Origin: Methylovorus sp035565335
GTDB taxonomy: Bacteria; Pseudomonadota; Gammaproteobacteria; Burkholderiales; Methylophilaceae
Length of the DNA: 63,447 nt
Assembly: GCA_035565335.1 (NCBI GenBank)
Contig: DATMSO010000105.1
Coordinates: forward strand, 1 to 63,447
Reading direction: 5' to 3'
Every line of letters begins with the position of its first letter. Within the stretch, counting starts at the first letter, position 1. Positions 53,902-63,325 of this stretch are shown one piece after another. The notes below the pieces were generated by a model, which made no database searches, was not told where the DNA came from, and worked only from the letters and a program-made list of their open reading frames with translations. The translations under genes and the position numbers were made by a program.

Positions 53902-54960
53902 ATGGCAAAAGCAATTGGTTATGCCGCTTACGATCCCAAGAAACCATTGGCCCCTTTCAGCTTTGAGCGTCGTGAGGTTGGCGCCAATGATGTCGAAATC
54001 GAGATTCTGTTTTGCGGCGTTTGCCATTCGGACTTGCATCAGGTGCGCGATGAATGGGGCAATTCGACCTTCCCCATGGTGCCTGGGCATGAAATTGTCG
54101 GCCGTGTGACCAAGGTCGGCAGCGCCGTGACCAAGTTCAAGGCGGGCGATCTGGCAGGCGTCGGCTGTCTGGTGGATTCGTGCCGTAGTTGCCCGGACTG
54201 TGAAGACAGCCTGGAACAATATTGCAACCACGCCGTGTTTACCTACAACTCGCCGGACAAGCAAATGCCGGGGCAATCCACCTATGGCGGCTATTCCAAC
54301 CTGATCGTGGTGGAGCAGCGCTTTGTACTCAAGGTGTCGGAAAAGCTGGAGCTAGCGGCCGTTGCTCCCCTGCTTTGCGCAGGCATCACGACTTACTCCC
54401 CGCTACGCAACTGGAAGGTGGGGCCTGGTCACAAGGTAGGCGTGGTCGGCCTGGGCGGCCTGGGTCACATGGCGGTGAAGTTTGCCCATGCCTTTGGTGC
54501 GCATACGGTGCTGTTCACCACCTCGGCAAGCAAGGTGGAAGACGCCAAGCGCCTGGGGGCGGATGAAGTGGTGATCTCCAAGAATCCGGAAGAAATGGCC
54601 AAGCATGCGGAAAGCTTCGACTTCATTCTGAATACCGTGGCGGCACCGCATGATCTGGATCAATACACGGCCTTGCTGAAACGTGATGGCACACATTGCC
54701 TGGTCGGCGTACCGGACAGCCCGCACCCGTCACCCAACGTCGGCAACCTGATTTTCAAGCGCCGCGCATTGGCGGGCTCGCTGATCGGCGGTCTGCGCGA
54801 AACCCAGGAGATGCTGGATTTCTGTGCCGAGCACAATATCACCTCGGATATTGAGCTGATCAATATGCAGGATATCGACAACGCATTTGAGCGCATGCTG
54901 AAAAGCGATGTGAAATACCGCTTCGTGATTGATCTTGCCAGCCTGAAACAGGCAGCCTGA
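53902..54960 (+). CDS. Zinc-dependent NADP alcohol/aldehyde dehydrogenase (YahK/AdhC-like)
   Basis: A medium-chain dehydrogenase of 352 residues in the cinnamyl-alcohol/YahK group. Catalytic zinc ligands are in CGVCHSDLH and PGHEIVG, the structural zinc cysteines in CRSCPDCEDSLEQYC, and the NADP fold in GVVGLGGLGHMAVKFA. The frame is open from 53692, but the ATG at 53902 after GGAGG gives the family N-terminus MAKAIGYAAYDP. It probably reduces aldehydes; natural substrate unknown. A terminator follows. Confidence 0.92.
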   Translation: MAKAIGYAAYDPKKPLAPFSFERREVGANDVEIEILFCGVCHSDLHQVRDEWGNSTFPMVPGHEIVGRVTKVGSAVTKFKAGDLAGVGCLVDSCRSCPDCEDSLEQYCNHAVFTYNSPDKQMPGQSTYGGYSNLIVVEQRFVLKVSEKLELAAVAPLLCAGITTYSPLRNWKVGPGHKVGVVGLGGLGHMAVKFAHAFGAHTVLFTTSASKVEDAKRLGADEVVISKNPEEMAKHAESFDFILNTVAAPHDLDQYTALLKRDGTHCLVGVPDSPHPSPNVGNLIFKRRALAGSLIGGLRETQEMLDFCAEHNITSDIELINMQDIDNAFERMLKSDVKYRFVIDLASLKQAA

Positions 54961-54979
54961 TAAGCTAAGCGCATGACCC

Positions 54980-55009
54980 GCCCCCGCCGCCTTGCGCCGG
55001 GGGCTTTTT
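54980..55009 (+). terminator. Terminator after zinc alcohol dehydrogenase
   Basis: GCCCCCG (54980-54986) pairs with CGGGGGC (54998-55004), with an inner CGC-CTT-GCG hairpin, followed by five Ts. Confidence 0.85.
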
Positions 55010-55067
55010 AATGTGCGTCACGGTTTCAGGTACACTGGCGACTCCTTTTATTTTTCAGGACAGCCCC

Positions 55068-56003
55068 ATGGCCGGTAGCAGTTTACTCACCTTGATCGAC
55101 GATATTGCGACTATTCTTGACGATGTTTCCGTCATGACCAAAGTGGCAGCCAAAAAAACCGCCGGGGTGCTGGGCGATGATCTGGCACTCAATGCGCAAC
55201 AGGTCGCCGGGGTAAAGGCAGACCGCGAGTTACCGGTGGTATGGGCGGTGGCCAAGGGTTCCTTCATCAACAAGCTGATTCTGGTGCCGACTGCGCTACT
55301 CATCAGTGCATTTTTGCCGTGGGCGATTACGCCGCTGCTGATGCTGGGCGGTGCATTTTTATGTTTCGAAGGCTTTGAGAAGCTGGCGCATCAGTACCTG
55401 CATGGCGCGGAAGAAGAATCCCGGCACGCCGCACAAGCCCAGGCGCTGAGCGACCCGGCAGTCGACATGGTGGCCTTGGAGCGCGACAAGATCAAAGGCG
55501 CGGTGCGCACGGACTTTATCCTGTCCGCAGAAATTATCGTCATTACCCTGGGGACGGTGGCAGGCGCCACGCTGGCCAAGCAAATATCCGTGCTAACCGG
55601 GATCGCCGTGATCATGACGGTCGGGGTTTATGGCCTGGTTGCGGGCATTGTCAAACTGGATGACGGTGGGCTTTATCTGGCAAAGCAGCGAGGGAAATCC
55701 GTGGGCGCGGCATTAAGCCGAGGTTTGGGGCGCTTGGTGCTGGCTGGCGCGCCATGGTTGATGCGTACGCTCTCTGTAGTGGGGACGGCGGCGATGTTCA
55801 TGGTGGGCGGTGGGATTCTGGCGCATGGCCTACCATGGCTGCATCATCTGGCAGCCGATGTGCAAAGCAGGGTGAGTGCCGGTGCCGGCCATGCGGTTTC
55901 GCTGCTGGCGACCATTGCACTGGATGCCCTAACCGGCATCGTGGCAGGCGGCATTATCGTGCTCGTGGTGACCATGATCCAGCGGCTGATACGTCGCAAG
56001 TGA
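55068..56003 (+). CDS. DUF808 (YedI-like) inner-membrane protein
   Basis: A 311-residue membrane protein of the DUF808 family: N-terminal AGSSLLTLIDDIATILDDVSVMTK and KKTAGVLGDDLALNAQQV, GxxxCFEGFEKLAH, then about six hydrophobic segments. Family function is unknown. The frame is open from 55011, but ATG 55068 with AGGA upstream gives the family start. The 80 bases to convergent msrB hold a small hairpin (GCGGC/GCCGC, 56028-56041) without a T tract. Confidence 0.88.
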   Translation: MAGSSLLTLIDDIATILDDVSVMTKVAAKKTAGVLGDDLALNAQQVAGVKADRELPVVWAVAKGSFINKLILVPTALLISAFLPWAITPLLMLGGAFLCFEGFEKLAHQYLHGAEEESRHAAQAQALSDPAVDMVALERDKIKGAVRTDFILSAEIIVITLGTVAGATLAKQISVLTGIAVIMTVGVYGLVAGIVKLDDGGLYLAKQRGKSVGAALSRGLGRLVLAGAPWLMRTLSVVGTAAMFMVGGGILAHGLPWLHHLAADVQSRVSAGAGHAVSLLATIALDALTGIVAGGIIVLVVTMIQRLIRRK

Positions 56004-56083
56004 TGGGGCAAGGAAAGTCCCGCGAATGCGGCTGAGGCCGCTAGCCTCCAACGAATTCACCTCAGACTAAAGAGGTGCCACCC

Positions 56084-56491
56084 TTAAGCTTGCAAAGGCT
56101 GCAGGGGCTCGAAGCTCAGCGACGCGGAGTTGATGCAATAGCGTAGGCCGGTAGGCTTGGGACCATCGGGAAACACGTGCCCCAGATGGGCATCGCATAC
56201 ATTGCACAGCACCTCGGTGCGTATCATGCCATGGCTGATATCGCGCTTCTCGCGCACATTGGCCGGGTCCAGCGGCTCAAAATAGCTGGGCCAGCCACAG
56301 CCTGCATCAAACTTGGTATCCGAGGCAAACAAGGGCGTATCGCAACACACGCAGCGATACACACCGGGTTCAAAGCGAAATGCATATTCGCCAGTACCGG
56401 GGCGCTCGGTGGCCGCCTTGCGGGTGACTTCATACTGCAGTGGCGTCAGTTGCGCACGCCACTCTTCATCCGTTTTGATCACTGTTGCCAT
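56084..56491 (-). CDS. msrB: Peptide-methionine (R)-S-oxide reductase
   Basis: MsrB repairs the R form of methionine sulfoxide. The zinc-binding pairs are CVCC and CNVC; FDAGCGWPSYF and the catalytic Cys in GLRYCINSASL complete the fold. The frame is open to 56569, but ATG 56491 (135 residues, GAGGAGAAC upstream) is the family start. Cytoplasmic, with no signal peptide. It follows the molybdopterin oxidoreductase gene by 53 bases. Confidence 0.95.
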   Translation of the reverse strand: MATVIKTDEEWRAQLTPLQYEVTRKAATERPGTGEYAFRFEPGVYRCVCCDTPLFASDTKFDAGCGWPSYFEPLDPANVREKRDISHGMIRTEVLCNVCDAHLGHVFPDGPKPTGLRYCINSASLSFEPLQPLQA

Positions 56492-56544
56492 GATGTTCTC
56501 CTCGCGATCCGCCTGGCGTTTGGCCATCAGCGTTTCGATGAGCT

Positions 56545-57180
56545 TCAACCGAAGCGCTGTTCTAGCCATGGATCCGCCTCATTATGATAACCACGTACTT
56601 CCCAGAAGCCGGGACGGTCTTCGGCATGCAGTTCAATCGCCTTGAGCCACTTGGGGCTCTTCCAGGCATAGCATTTGGGCACCACCAGCCGCACCGGGCC
56701 CCCATGTTCCACAGTCAGCGGCTGACCAGCCCAACGGTGGGCGATGATGACATCCTCATCCAGCAAGGCCTCCAGCGGCAGATTGGTGGTGTAGCCATCG
56801 TAACAATGCAAGGTGACAAAGCCTGCCTCGGGCAACGGGCCGGCGCGCAGCAAAAGCTCACTGGCAGCAACGCCAGCCCACTCCATATCCAGTTGCGACC
56901 AGCGCGTTACGCAGTGAAAATCCGAGACATCTTCCATTTGCGGCATGGCCTGATAAGCATCCCAATCCAGCGTGATGTCGTTGTGCACCAGGCCATACAC
57001 GCGCAAAGACCAGTCCTGCAATGGAATCTCCGGCTGGATGCCAAGATCAAGCACGGGAAAATTCTTTACCTCGGTCTGCCCAGCAGGAATGCGCGCATTG
57101 GCGCTGAGCTTGCCCGGCTTTTGCAAGCCGCGCTTGGCGACGGCCACTTTGGCAGCAATGAGCTTCTCCCAGTCCGGCAT
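56545..57180 (-). CDS. Sulfite-oxidase-like molybdopterin oxidoreductase (YuiH type)
   Basis: A 211-residue single-domain protein of the sulfite oxidase/MsrP fold. The Mo-coordinating Cys lies in VSDFHCVTRWS; RLVVPKCYAWKSPKWL and the C-terminal FWEVRGYHNEADPW are typical. There is no Tat or Sec signal, so it is cytoplasmic and unlike exported MsrP or SorA; the YuiH-type members have no settled substrate. It sits between lspA and msrB. Confidence 0.88.
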   Translation of the reverse strand: MPDWEKLIAAKVAVAKRGLQKPGKLSANARIPAGQTEVKNFPVLDLGIQPEIPLQDWSLRVYGLVHNDITLDWDAYQAMPQMEDVSDFHCVTRWSQLDMEWAGVAASELLLRAGPLPEAGFVTLHCYDGYTTNLPLEALLDEDVIIAHRWAGQPLTVEHGGPVRLVVPKCYAWKSPKWLKAIELHAEDRPGFWEVRGYHNEADPWLEQRFG

Positions 57181-57234
57181 GTGAGGTTTCCTGTCATCAA
57201 GCCCGGGGCGGGCTCATCGGGTTAAAAGAAAAGG

Positions 57235-57690
57235 TCAGGACTTCTTTTTGAAACTGTCCAGTATCAGCAAGGCAACGCCGACACAGATGGCAGAGTCGGC
57301 CACATTAAACGCGGGCCAATAGAAACTTTGGTAATGGAAAAACAGGAAATCCACCACATACCCCAGCGTCAGGCGGTCATACAGATTACCGAGCGCCCCA
57401 CCTAATACTAGGGCCAGCGCAAAACAGAAAAGTTTCTGCGTGGCATGGCGGCGCAGCATGAACAGGATAATGCCCGATGCAATCAGCGCAATCGCGCTGA
57501 AAAACACGCGCTGCCAGCCACCGGCCTGGCTCAGGAAGCTGAATGCCGCCCCCTCGTTGTGGTAGCGCACCAGATCAAAAAACGAGGTGAGCGGGAGATG
57601 CTCGCCATAGGCAAAGGCCTTGACCACAAGATGCTTGGTATAAAGATCAAGCGCGATAACCGCCGCGCTCAGCGCCAGCCATTTACGCAT
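57235..57690 (-). CDS. lspA: Lipoprotein signal peptidase
   Basis: LspA cleaves prolipoproteins after lipid attachment. It is a 151-residue protein with four membrane segments; the catalytic aspartates are in GALGNLYDRL and FNVADSAI, with VRYHNEGAAFSFL in the first third. The frame is open to 57813 inside ileS; ATG 57690 gives the standard MRKWLALS start and an 8-base overlap with ileS, the usual ileS-lspA coupling. Its clients here include LptE. Confidence 0.96.
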   Translation of the reverse strand: MRKWLALSAAVIALDLYTKHLVVKAFAYGEHLPLTSFFDLVRYHNEGAAFSFLSQAGGWQRVFFSAIALIASGIILFMLRRHATQKLFCFALALVLGGALGNLYDRLTLGYVVDFLFFHYQSFYWPAFNVADSAICVGVALLILDSFKKKS

Positions 57691-60490
57691 GCTGACGCGG
57701 CTCCCCGGCACCGAACAGATTGCTGACGCAGCGCCCGCAAATGCCAGGATGGTCGGCATGCGAACCCACATCGGCACGGTAATGCCAGCAGCGCTCGCAC
57801 TTGGCATGCGCACTTGGCGCTACCTGCACCTCAACGGCATCGCCTTCCCGCTCATGCAGCGTGGCACGCGAGGTAATCATGACAAAGCGCAGGTCATCGC
57901 CCAGGCGCGCCAATGCAGCATAAGCATCGCCACCGGCATGGATATCCAGTTCAGACTGCAGGGAAGAACCCACCAGACCGGCGGCACGCTGTTCTTCTAT
58001 CGCTTTATTCGCCAGCGAGCGCACTTGGGTAATGTCCTGCCACGCGCGAATATCCGCTTCACTCAAACCATGGGCCGGCAGGCTGTACCACTCTTCTTCA
58101 AACACGCTGTCTTCTGCGCTCAAGCCCAGCGTCTGCCAGATTTCATCCGCGGTAAAGCTGAGGATCGGCGCCATCAGGCGCATCAGGGCATGCGTGATAT
58201 TGTAAAGCGCGCTTTGCGCAGCACGACGGGAATGCGAACCTGCCCCCGTGGTATAGAGACGATCCTTCAGGATATCCAGGTAGAAACCGCCCAAGTCTTC
58301 GGAGCAGAAGCCGACAAATTTCTGCACGGCCAGATGGAATTCATAACGGTCATAATCCGCCACCACCGAGTTCTGCAGTTGCGTGGTCAGCACCAGCGCA
58401 TAGCGGTCAATGTCCAGCCATTCTTCCACAGGCAGCAGATCCTTGCTGGCATCAAAGTCCGCCAGATTGGCCAGCAAGAAGCGCAAGGTATTGCGGATAC
58501 GGCGATAACCTTCCGCCACGCGCTTGAGGATTTCATCGGAAATAGTGAGCTCACCGGAATAATCCGTAGACGCCACCCACAGGCGCAGGATGTCGGCGCC
58601 GTAGGTATCCATCACCTTTTGCGGTGCGACGACATTGCCCTTGGACTTGCTCATCTTGTGACCGGCACCATCCACGACAAAGCCGTGTGTCAGCAAGGCG
58701 TCATAAGGCGCACGGCCATCAATGGCGCAGCCGGTCAGCAGGCTGGATTGGAACCAGCCGCGATGCTGGTCCGAGCCTTCCAGGTAAAGATCCGCCGGGC
58801 TGCGCAGCTCTTCGCGGCGCTTGAGCACCGCCGCATGCGTGGCCCCGGAATCAAACCAGACATCCAGCGTATCAGTGACTTTTTTGTATTGTTCGGCATT
58901 GACCGGAGCATGCTGGGCGAGGAAAGCCGCGCCATCCAGCGAGAACCAGGCTTCGACGCCCTGCTGTTCCACCTGCAACGCCACGGTTTCCAGCAGGCGC
59001 ATGGTATCGGGATGCAATTCGCCAGTTTCCTTGTGCACAAACAGCGGCATGGGCACGCCCCAGTTGCGCTGGCGGGATACGCACCAGTCCGGGCGGTTCC
59101 TGATCATGGCTTCGAGGCGCGCACGCCCCCAGGCCGGGAAGAACTGCGTGGCATCCACTGCCTGATTGGCATGCTCGCGCAGGCTGGTGCCGGTCTTGTC
59201 CTTGGCATTCATGCCGATAAACCATTGGTGCGTTGCCAGTTGCATCAATGGCGTCTTGTGGCGCCAGCAATGCGGGAAGCTGTGATTAAGGCGCGCACTG
59301 GCAAACAGCACACCGTTTTCCTGCAACTTGGCGAGGATGACCTTGTTGGCCTCCTGACGACTGAGGCCACGAATAGCTTCAAACTCCACCAGATCACTGC
59401 TGAAAAATTTGCCATCGCCGCCGATGAGCACACGCGGCTTTTCATCGGGGTAATGCGCGCGCATCACCAGCCAGTCATCGTTACCATGGGCGGCGGCCGT
59501 GTGCACGAGGCCGGTACCAGCGTCGGTGGTGACGTGCTCGCCGGTGATCACCGGCACCTGGCGGTTATCGAAGGGGTGCTGCAACATGAAGCCCATCAGG
59601 CTGGAACCCTTGCAGCTGCCGAGCGTGGTGGTGTTTTCTTCGCCGTAGCGCTTGAGCGTGGCTTCGGCCAGCGCATGCGCCAGCACCAATAGCCCCTTGC
59701 TGGTGCGGATTACGTCGTAATCCAGTTCAGGGTGCACGCTCACCGCCTGGTTGGCAGGCAGCGTCCATGGGGTGGTGGTCCAGATGACGGCATACACCTC
59801 ACCATCAAGTGGCGTTCCAAAGACTTCACCAAGCGCCGCGTTGTCGGTAAAGCGGAAACCTACATCTATCGCAGGCGAGTTGACGTCCTCATACTCCACT
59901 TCGGCTTCCGCCAGCGCGGAGCCGCAGTCCACGCACCAGTGCACGGGCTTGCTACCCTGATACAGGTAGCCATTCTGATAGATTTCGCCCAGGGCTCGCA
60001 TGATGTCGGCCTCGGTCTTGAAATCCATGGTCAGGTAGGGATGATCCCAATCGCCCAGCACGCCCAGACGGATGAAGTCCTTCTTCTGGCGTTCGATCTG
60101 CTCCTTGGCATATTCGCGGCACAGCTCGCGGAAGCGGGCAGGATCGATATTCTTGCCGTGCTGCTTTTCCACCATCAGCTCAATAGGCAGACCGTGGCAA
60201 TCCCAGCCCGGGACGTAAGGCGCATCAAAGCCGCTCAGGGTCTTGGATTTGACGATGATGTCCTTGAGGATTTTATTGACGGCATGACCGATATGAATGT
60301 CGCCGTTAGCATAGGGCGGGCCATCGTGCAGGACGAATTTCTGCTTGCCCTGGCGGGCCTTGCGTATGCGCTGGTAGAGTTTTTTGTCCTGCCAGGCTTT
60401 CAACCAGCCGGGCTCACGCTTGGCGAGGTCGCCACGCATGGGGAAGCTGGTTTCCGGCAAATTGAGCGGGTATTTTGTTTCGTCGGTCAT
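57683..60490 (-). CDS. ileS: Isoleucyl-tRNA synthetase
   Basis: IleS charges tRNA-Ile. The 935-residue bacterial type has the HIGH motif PPYANGDIHIGHA near residue 57, the CP1 editing domain (TTTPWTLPANQA; TGLVHTAAAHGNDD), KMSKSKGNV near 605, and a C-terminal zinc ribbon (CERCWHYR...CGRC). It follows ribF by 55 bases and overlaps lspA by 8: the murJ-ribF-ileS-lspA order of many proteobacteria. Confidence 0.97.
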   Translation of the reverse strand: MTDETKYPLNLPETSFPMRGDLAKREPGWLKAWQDKKLYQRIRKARQGKQKFVLHDGPPYANGDIHIGHAVNKILKDIIVKSKTLSGFDAPYVPGWDCHGLPIELMVEKQHGKNIDPARFRELCREYAKEQIERQKKDFIRLGVLGDWDHPYLTMDFKTEADIMRALGEIYQNGYLYQGSKPVHWCVDCGSALAEAEVEYEDVNSPAIDVGFRFTDNAALGEVFGTPLDGEVYAVIWTTTPWTLPANQAVSVHPELDYDVIRTSKGLLVLAHALAEATLKRYGEENTTTLGSCKGSSLMGFMLQHPFDNRQVPVITGEHVTTDAGTGLVHTAAAHGNDDWLVMRAHYPDEKPRVLIGGDGKFFSSDLVEFEAIRGLSRQEANKVILAKLQENGVLFASARLNHSFPHCWRHKTPLMQLATHQWFIGMNAKDKTGTSLREHANQAVDATQFFPAWGRARLEAMIRNRPDWCVSRQRNWGVPMPLFVHKETGELHPDTMRLLETVALQVEQQGVEAWFSLDGAAFLAQHAPVNAEQYKKVTDTLDVWFDSGATHAAVLKRREELRSPADLYLEGSDQHRGWFQSSLLTGCAIDGRAPYDALLTHGFVVDGAGHKMSKSKGNVVAPQKVMDTYGADILRLWVASTDYSGELTISDEILKRVAEGYRRIRNTLRFLLANLADFDASKDLLPVEEWLDIDRYALVLTTQLQNSVVADYDRYEFHLAVQKFVGFCSEDLGGFYLDILKDRLYTTGAGSHSRRAAQSALYNITHALMRLMAPILSFTADEIWQTLGLSAEDSVFEEEWYSLPAHGLSEADIRAWQDITQVRSLANKAIEEQRAAGLVGSSLQSELDIHAGGDAYAALARLGDDLRFVMITSRATLHEREGDAVEVQVAPSAHAKCERCWHYRADVGSHADHPGICGRCVSNLFGAGEPRQHA

Positions 60491-60545
60491 GAACGCGTAT
60501 CTTTAAGTTGAGCCCACAGGCTTGAAAAATGTATTCCGGTATTGC

Positions 60546-61457
60546 TTAAACGTCTGGCTGGCTGGCAAAAAATGCACGGGCCTCGGCACTATCCTGGGCG
60601 ATTTGCTGCTTGAGCGCATCGAGCCCGGGAAACTTCATTTCATTGCGCAGCTTTTTCAGGAAACTGACATGCACGTGGCGGTCATAAAGATCGCCGCTGT
60701 AATCCAGCAGGTGAACCTCCAGGCTGAGGCGCGGTGTTCCGGCGATGGTCGGACGCACCCCCAGGTTGGCAACACCCGGCAAACCATCCAATTTTACCGC
60801 ATATACCCCGGTCAGTGCAGGCCGTTCATGCCGCATGTGTATGTTTGCAGTGGGAAATCCCAGCTGCCGCCCCAGCTTGCGCCCATGCACCACTTTGCCG
60901 CTGATGCTGTAATGTCGGCCGAGCAAAGCGCTGGCAAGAGGAAGATCGCCATCGTGCAAGGCCTGGCGCACGCGCGTGCTGGAAATGCGATCACCGTCCA
61001 GCTGAATCTCAGGCACACTTTGCAGGGCAAACCCTGCCTGGCGCAGGTCATCCAGCCCACCCTGGCGGCGGGCGCCGAAGCGAAAATCATCGCCCACCAG
61101 AATGGCTTCTGCATTCAGTTGCCCACGCAGCACATCCTGCATGAAGGCATCGGCTTCCAGCGCAGCAAACCGCTGGTTGAAATGGCAGACATAGACATCC
61201 GCCACGCCGGCCTCGATAAAGTGTTCCAGCTTTTCGCGCAGCGAAGTCAGCCGCGCTGGCGCCTGTAAAGGCGTAAAGAATTCGCGGGGGTGCGGTTCAA
61301 AAGTCATGACTACAGGCTGCAGCCCCTGGGCAGCAGCCACTTGCACCAGCTGGCGCAATAGCGCCTGATGCCCCAGATGTACGCCATCAAAATTGCCGAT
61401 AGCCAGGGCTGCCGGCAGTCGCTGTCCGCTTTCAGGAAAATGTCGGAATACGCGCAT
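60546..61457 (-). CDS. ribF: Bifunctional riboflavin kinase / FAD synthetase
   Basis: RibF makes FMN and FAD from riboflavin. The N-terminal adenylyltransferase domain has AIGNFDGVHLGHQALLRQ and RISSTRVRQAL; the C-terminal kinase domain has GRKLGRQLGFPTANI and GVYAVKL. Its 303 residues are normal. It shares one base with murJ. Confidence 0.96.
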   Translation of the reverse strand: MRVFRHFPESGQRLPAALAIGNFDGVHLGHQALLRQLVQVAAAQGLQPVVMTFEPHPREFFTPLQAPARLTSLREKLEHFIEAGVADVYVCHFNQRFAALEADAFMQDVLRGQLNAEAILVGDDFRFGARRQGGLDDLRQAGFALQSVPEIQLDGDRISSTRVRQALHDGDLPLASALLGRHYSISGKVVHGRKLGRQLGFPTANIHMRHERPALTGVYAVKLDGLPGVANLGVRPTIAGTPRLSLEVHLLDYSGDLYDRHVHVSFLKKLRNEMKFPGLDALKQQIAQDSAEARAFFASQPDV

Positions 61458-62995
61458 CAGATCGATACCCGTCGCATGAAATCTTTAGGGCGTATCCCCA
61501 TCAGCCACAGGGCAGCAAAATATGTCACCGCCCCCAGCCCGACCAGCAAAGTGACCGAGGTCAGCTTAGCCAGCAGCTTGAGGTGCATCCAGTGCTGGTT
61601 ATCGCCCATGGACACATACAGGACGCCACCCATCATCCCCGCCGCGACCAGCAGCTTGAACATAAAGCCAGCCCAGCCTGCCTGCGGCTTATAGATATTG
61701 GCACGGCGCAGGTAAAAATACAGCAGCCCGGCATTCATGCAGGCGCCAAGACCGATTGCCAGCGCCAGACCGGCATGCTTGAAAGGTCCAATGAAGAGAA
61801 GATTCATGGCCTGGGTTGCCAGCAGGGTAAAAATCGCGATCTTGACCGGTGTTTTGATGTCCTGACGCGAGTAAAAGGCCGGGGCCAGCACCTTGACCAG
61901 AATCAGCCCCAGCAGCCCCAGGCTATATGCCATCAAGGCTTGGCGTGTCATCCACACATCCTGTTCCGAAAAGGCGCCATAGTGAAACAGGCTGGCCACC
62001 AGCGGTACTGCGATCACGGCCAACGCCACAGCGGCAGGCAATGCCAGTATGAAGGTCAGCCGCAGCCCCCAGTCCAGCAACTGCGAATATTCGCCATCGG
62101 ATTTGTCGGCCACGCTTTTTGAGAGACTGGGCAGCAGTATCGTCCCTAGGGCAACACCTAGGACGCCGGTGGGAAATTCCATCAGACGATCGGCGTAATA
62201 CAGCCAGGAGACGCTGCCGGTCTGCAGAAATGAAGCAAAAATAGTGTTGATCAACAGCGAAATCTGGGCAATCGACACGCCAAACACCGCCGGGCCCATC
62301 AAACGCAGGATGCGCCACACGCCCTCATCGCCAAGGCTGAAGCGTATGCGCGGCAAAAGCCCGATCTGGCGCAAATAAGGCACCTGATACACCAGCTGCA
62401 GCACCCCCCCGGCAAACACCGCCCAGCCCAGCACCATGACGGGAGGATCAAAATACGGCGCAAAAAACAACGCGGCGATAATGAAGGTGATATTAAGCCA
62501 GACCGGCGTAAACGCGGGCACGGAAAACTTGCTGTAGGTATTGAGTACGCCACCGGCCAGCGAGACCAGCGAAATAAAGAAAATGTAGGGAAAGGTAACG
62601 CGCAACAGCGAAACGGTCATGGCAAATTTGTCCGGCTCCGCTTCAAACCCCGGTGCGCTGACGTAGACCACCCAAGGGGCTGCCAGCATTCCCAGGATAG
62701 TGACGACGACAAGAGCCAGCCCCAGCAAGGTGGCCACATGATCGACCAGCAGCCGGGTTTCTTCATGCCCGCGGCGATTTTTGTATTCGGCTAGCACGGG
62801 TACGAACGCCTGGGAAAATGCGCCTTCGGCAAACAGACGGCGTAACAGGTTGGGGATTTTGAACGCGACAAAAAAAGCATCGGTATAGATACCAGCCCCA
62901 AAAACGCGTGCGATGAGGGTATCGCGCACGAAGCCGAGGATACGCGAGACAAAGGTCATGCTGCCGACAGTGGCCAGTGCTTTAAGTAGGTTCAT
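61457..62995 (-). CDS. murJ: Lipid II flippase MurJ
   Basis: MurJ flips lipid II across the inner membrane for peptidoglycan synthesis. The 512-residue protein has the 14-segment MOP-family layout; SRILGFVRDTLIARVFGAG at the N-terminus carries the conserved cavity Arg residues, and RRLFAEGAFSQAFVPV follows. It is divergent from rpsT, as in many betaproteobacteria. Confidence 0.95.
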   Translation of the reverse strand: MNLLKALATVGSMTFVSRILGFVRDTLIARVFGAGIYTDAFFVAFKIPNLLRRLFAEGAFSQAFVPVLAEYKNRRGHEETRLLVDHVATLLGLALVVVTILGMLAAPWVVYVSAPGFEAEPDKFAMTVSLLRVTFPYIFFISLVSLAGGVLNTYSKFSVPAFTPVWLNITFIIAALFFAPYFDPPVMVLGWAVFAGGVLQLVYQVPYLRQIGLLPRIRFSLGDEGVWRILRLMGPAVFGVSIAQISLLINTIFASFLQTGSVSWLYYADRLMEFPTGVLGVALGTILLPSLSKSVADKSDGEYSQLLDWGLRLTFILALPAAVALAVIAVPLVASLFHYGAFSEQDVWMTRQALMAYSLGLLGLILVKVLAPAFYSRQDIKTPVKIAIFTLLATQAMNLLFIGPFKHAGLALAIGLGACMNAGLLYFYLRRANIYKPQAGWAGFMFKLLVAAGMMGGVLYVSMGDNQHWMHLKLLAKLTSVTLLVGLGAVTYFAALWLMGIRPKDFMRRVSI

Positions 62996-63325
62996 TACGC
63001 CAGTATTTTCAATTAATCTTCTGCCACCACAACGGGTTGGCGCGGAGCCTTATGCAGGATGCAGCTTGAATTAATTCCGTTAACACGCATGAAAGATGCT
63101 CAACATTCCCTGTAAAATCAGCACTGGAATACAGCGCCTGCCTTTGGGAATCCGGCATCGGCAAAACAAGATCAGCGGCAGAAATAACGCCTTAAATACA
63201 AGCGCATGATTTTAGCATGCCCACACGGCAAGCCTAAAGCGCAAGATGCGCGAGACAACTTGCGCAATAGCAAAAAAACGGCTAATATGCTCGGCTTCGA
63301 ATTTATAACTTGATTAGGATTATCC
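62996..63325. other. Intergenic region between divergent murJ and rpsT
   Basis: About 330 bases without a gene. It holds the probable rpsT promoter at its right end and an inverted repeat GCGCAAG (63239-63245) / CTTGCGC (63259-63265). I see no terminator, RNA gene or convincing murJ promoter in the rest. Confidence 0.6.
63260..63288 (+). promoter_or_regulatory. Probable rpsT promoter
   Basis: TTGCGC (63260-63265) and TAATAT (63283-63288) are separated by exactly 17 bases, about 37 bases before rpsT. Each is an imperfect match; spacing and position support the call. Confidence 0.5.
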
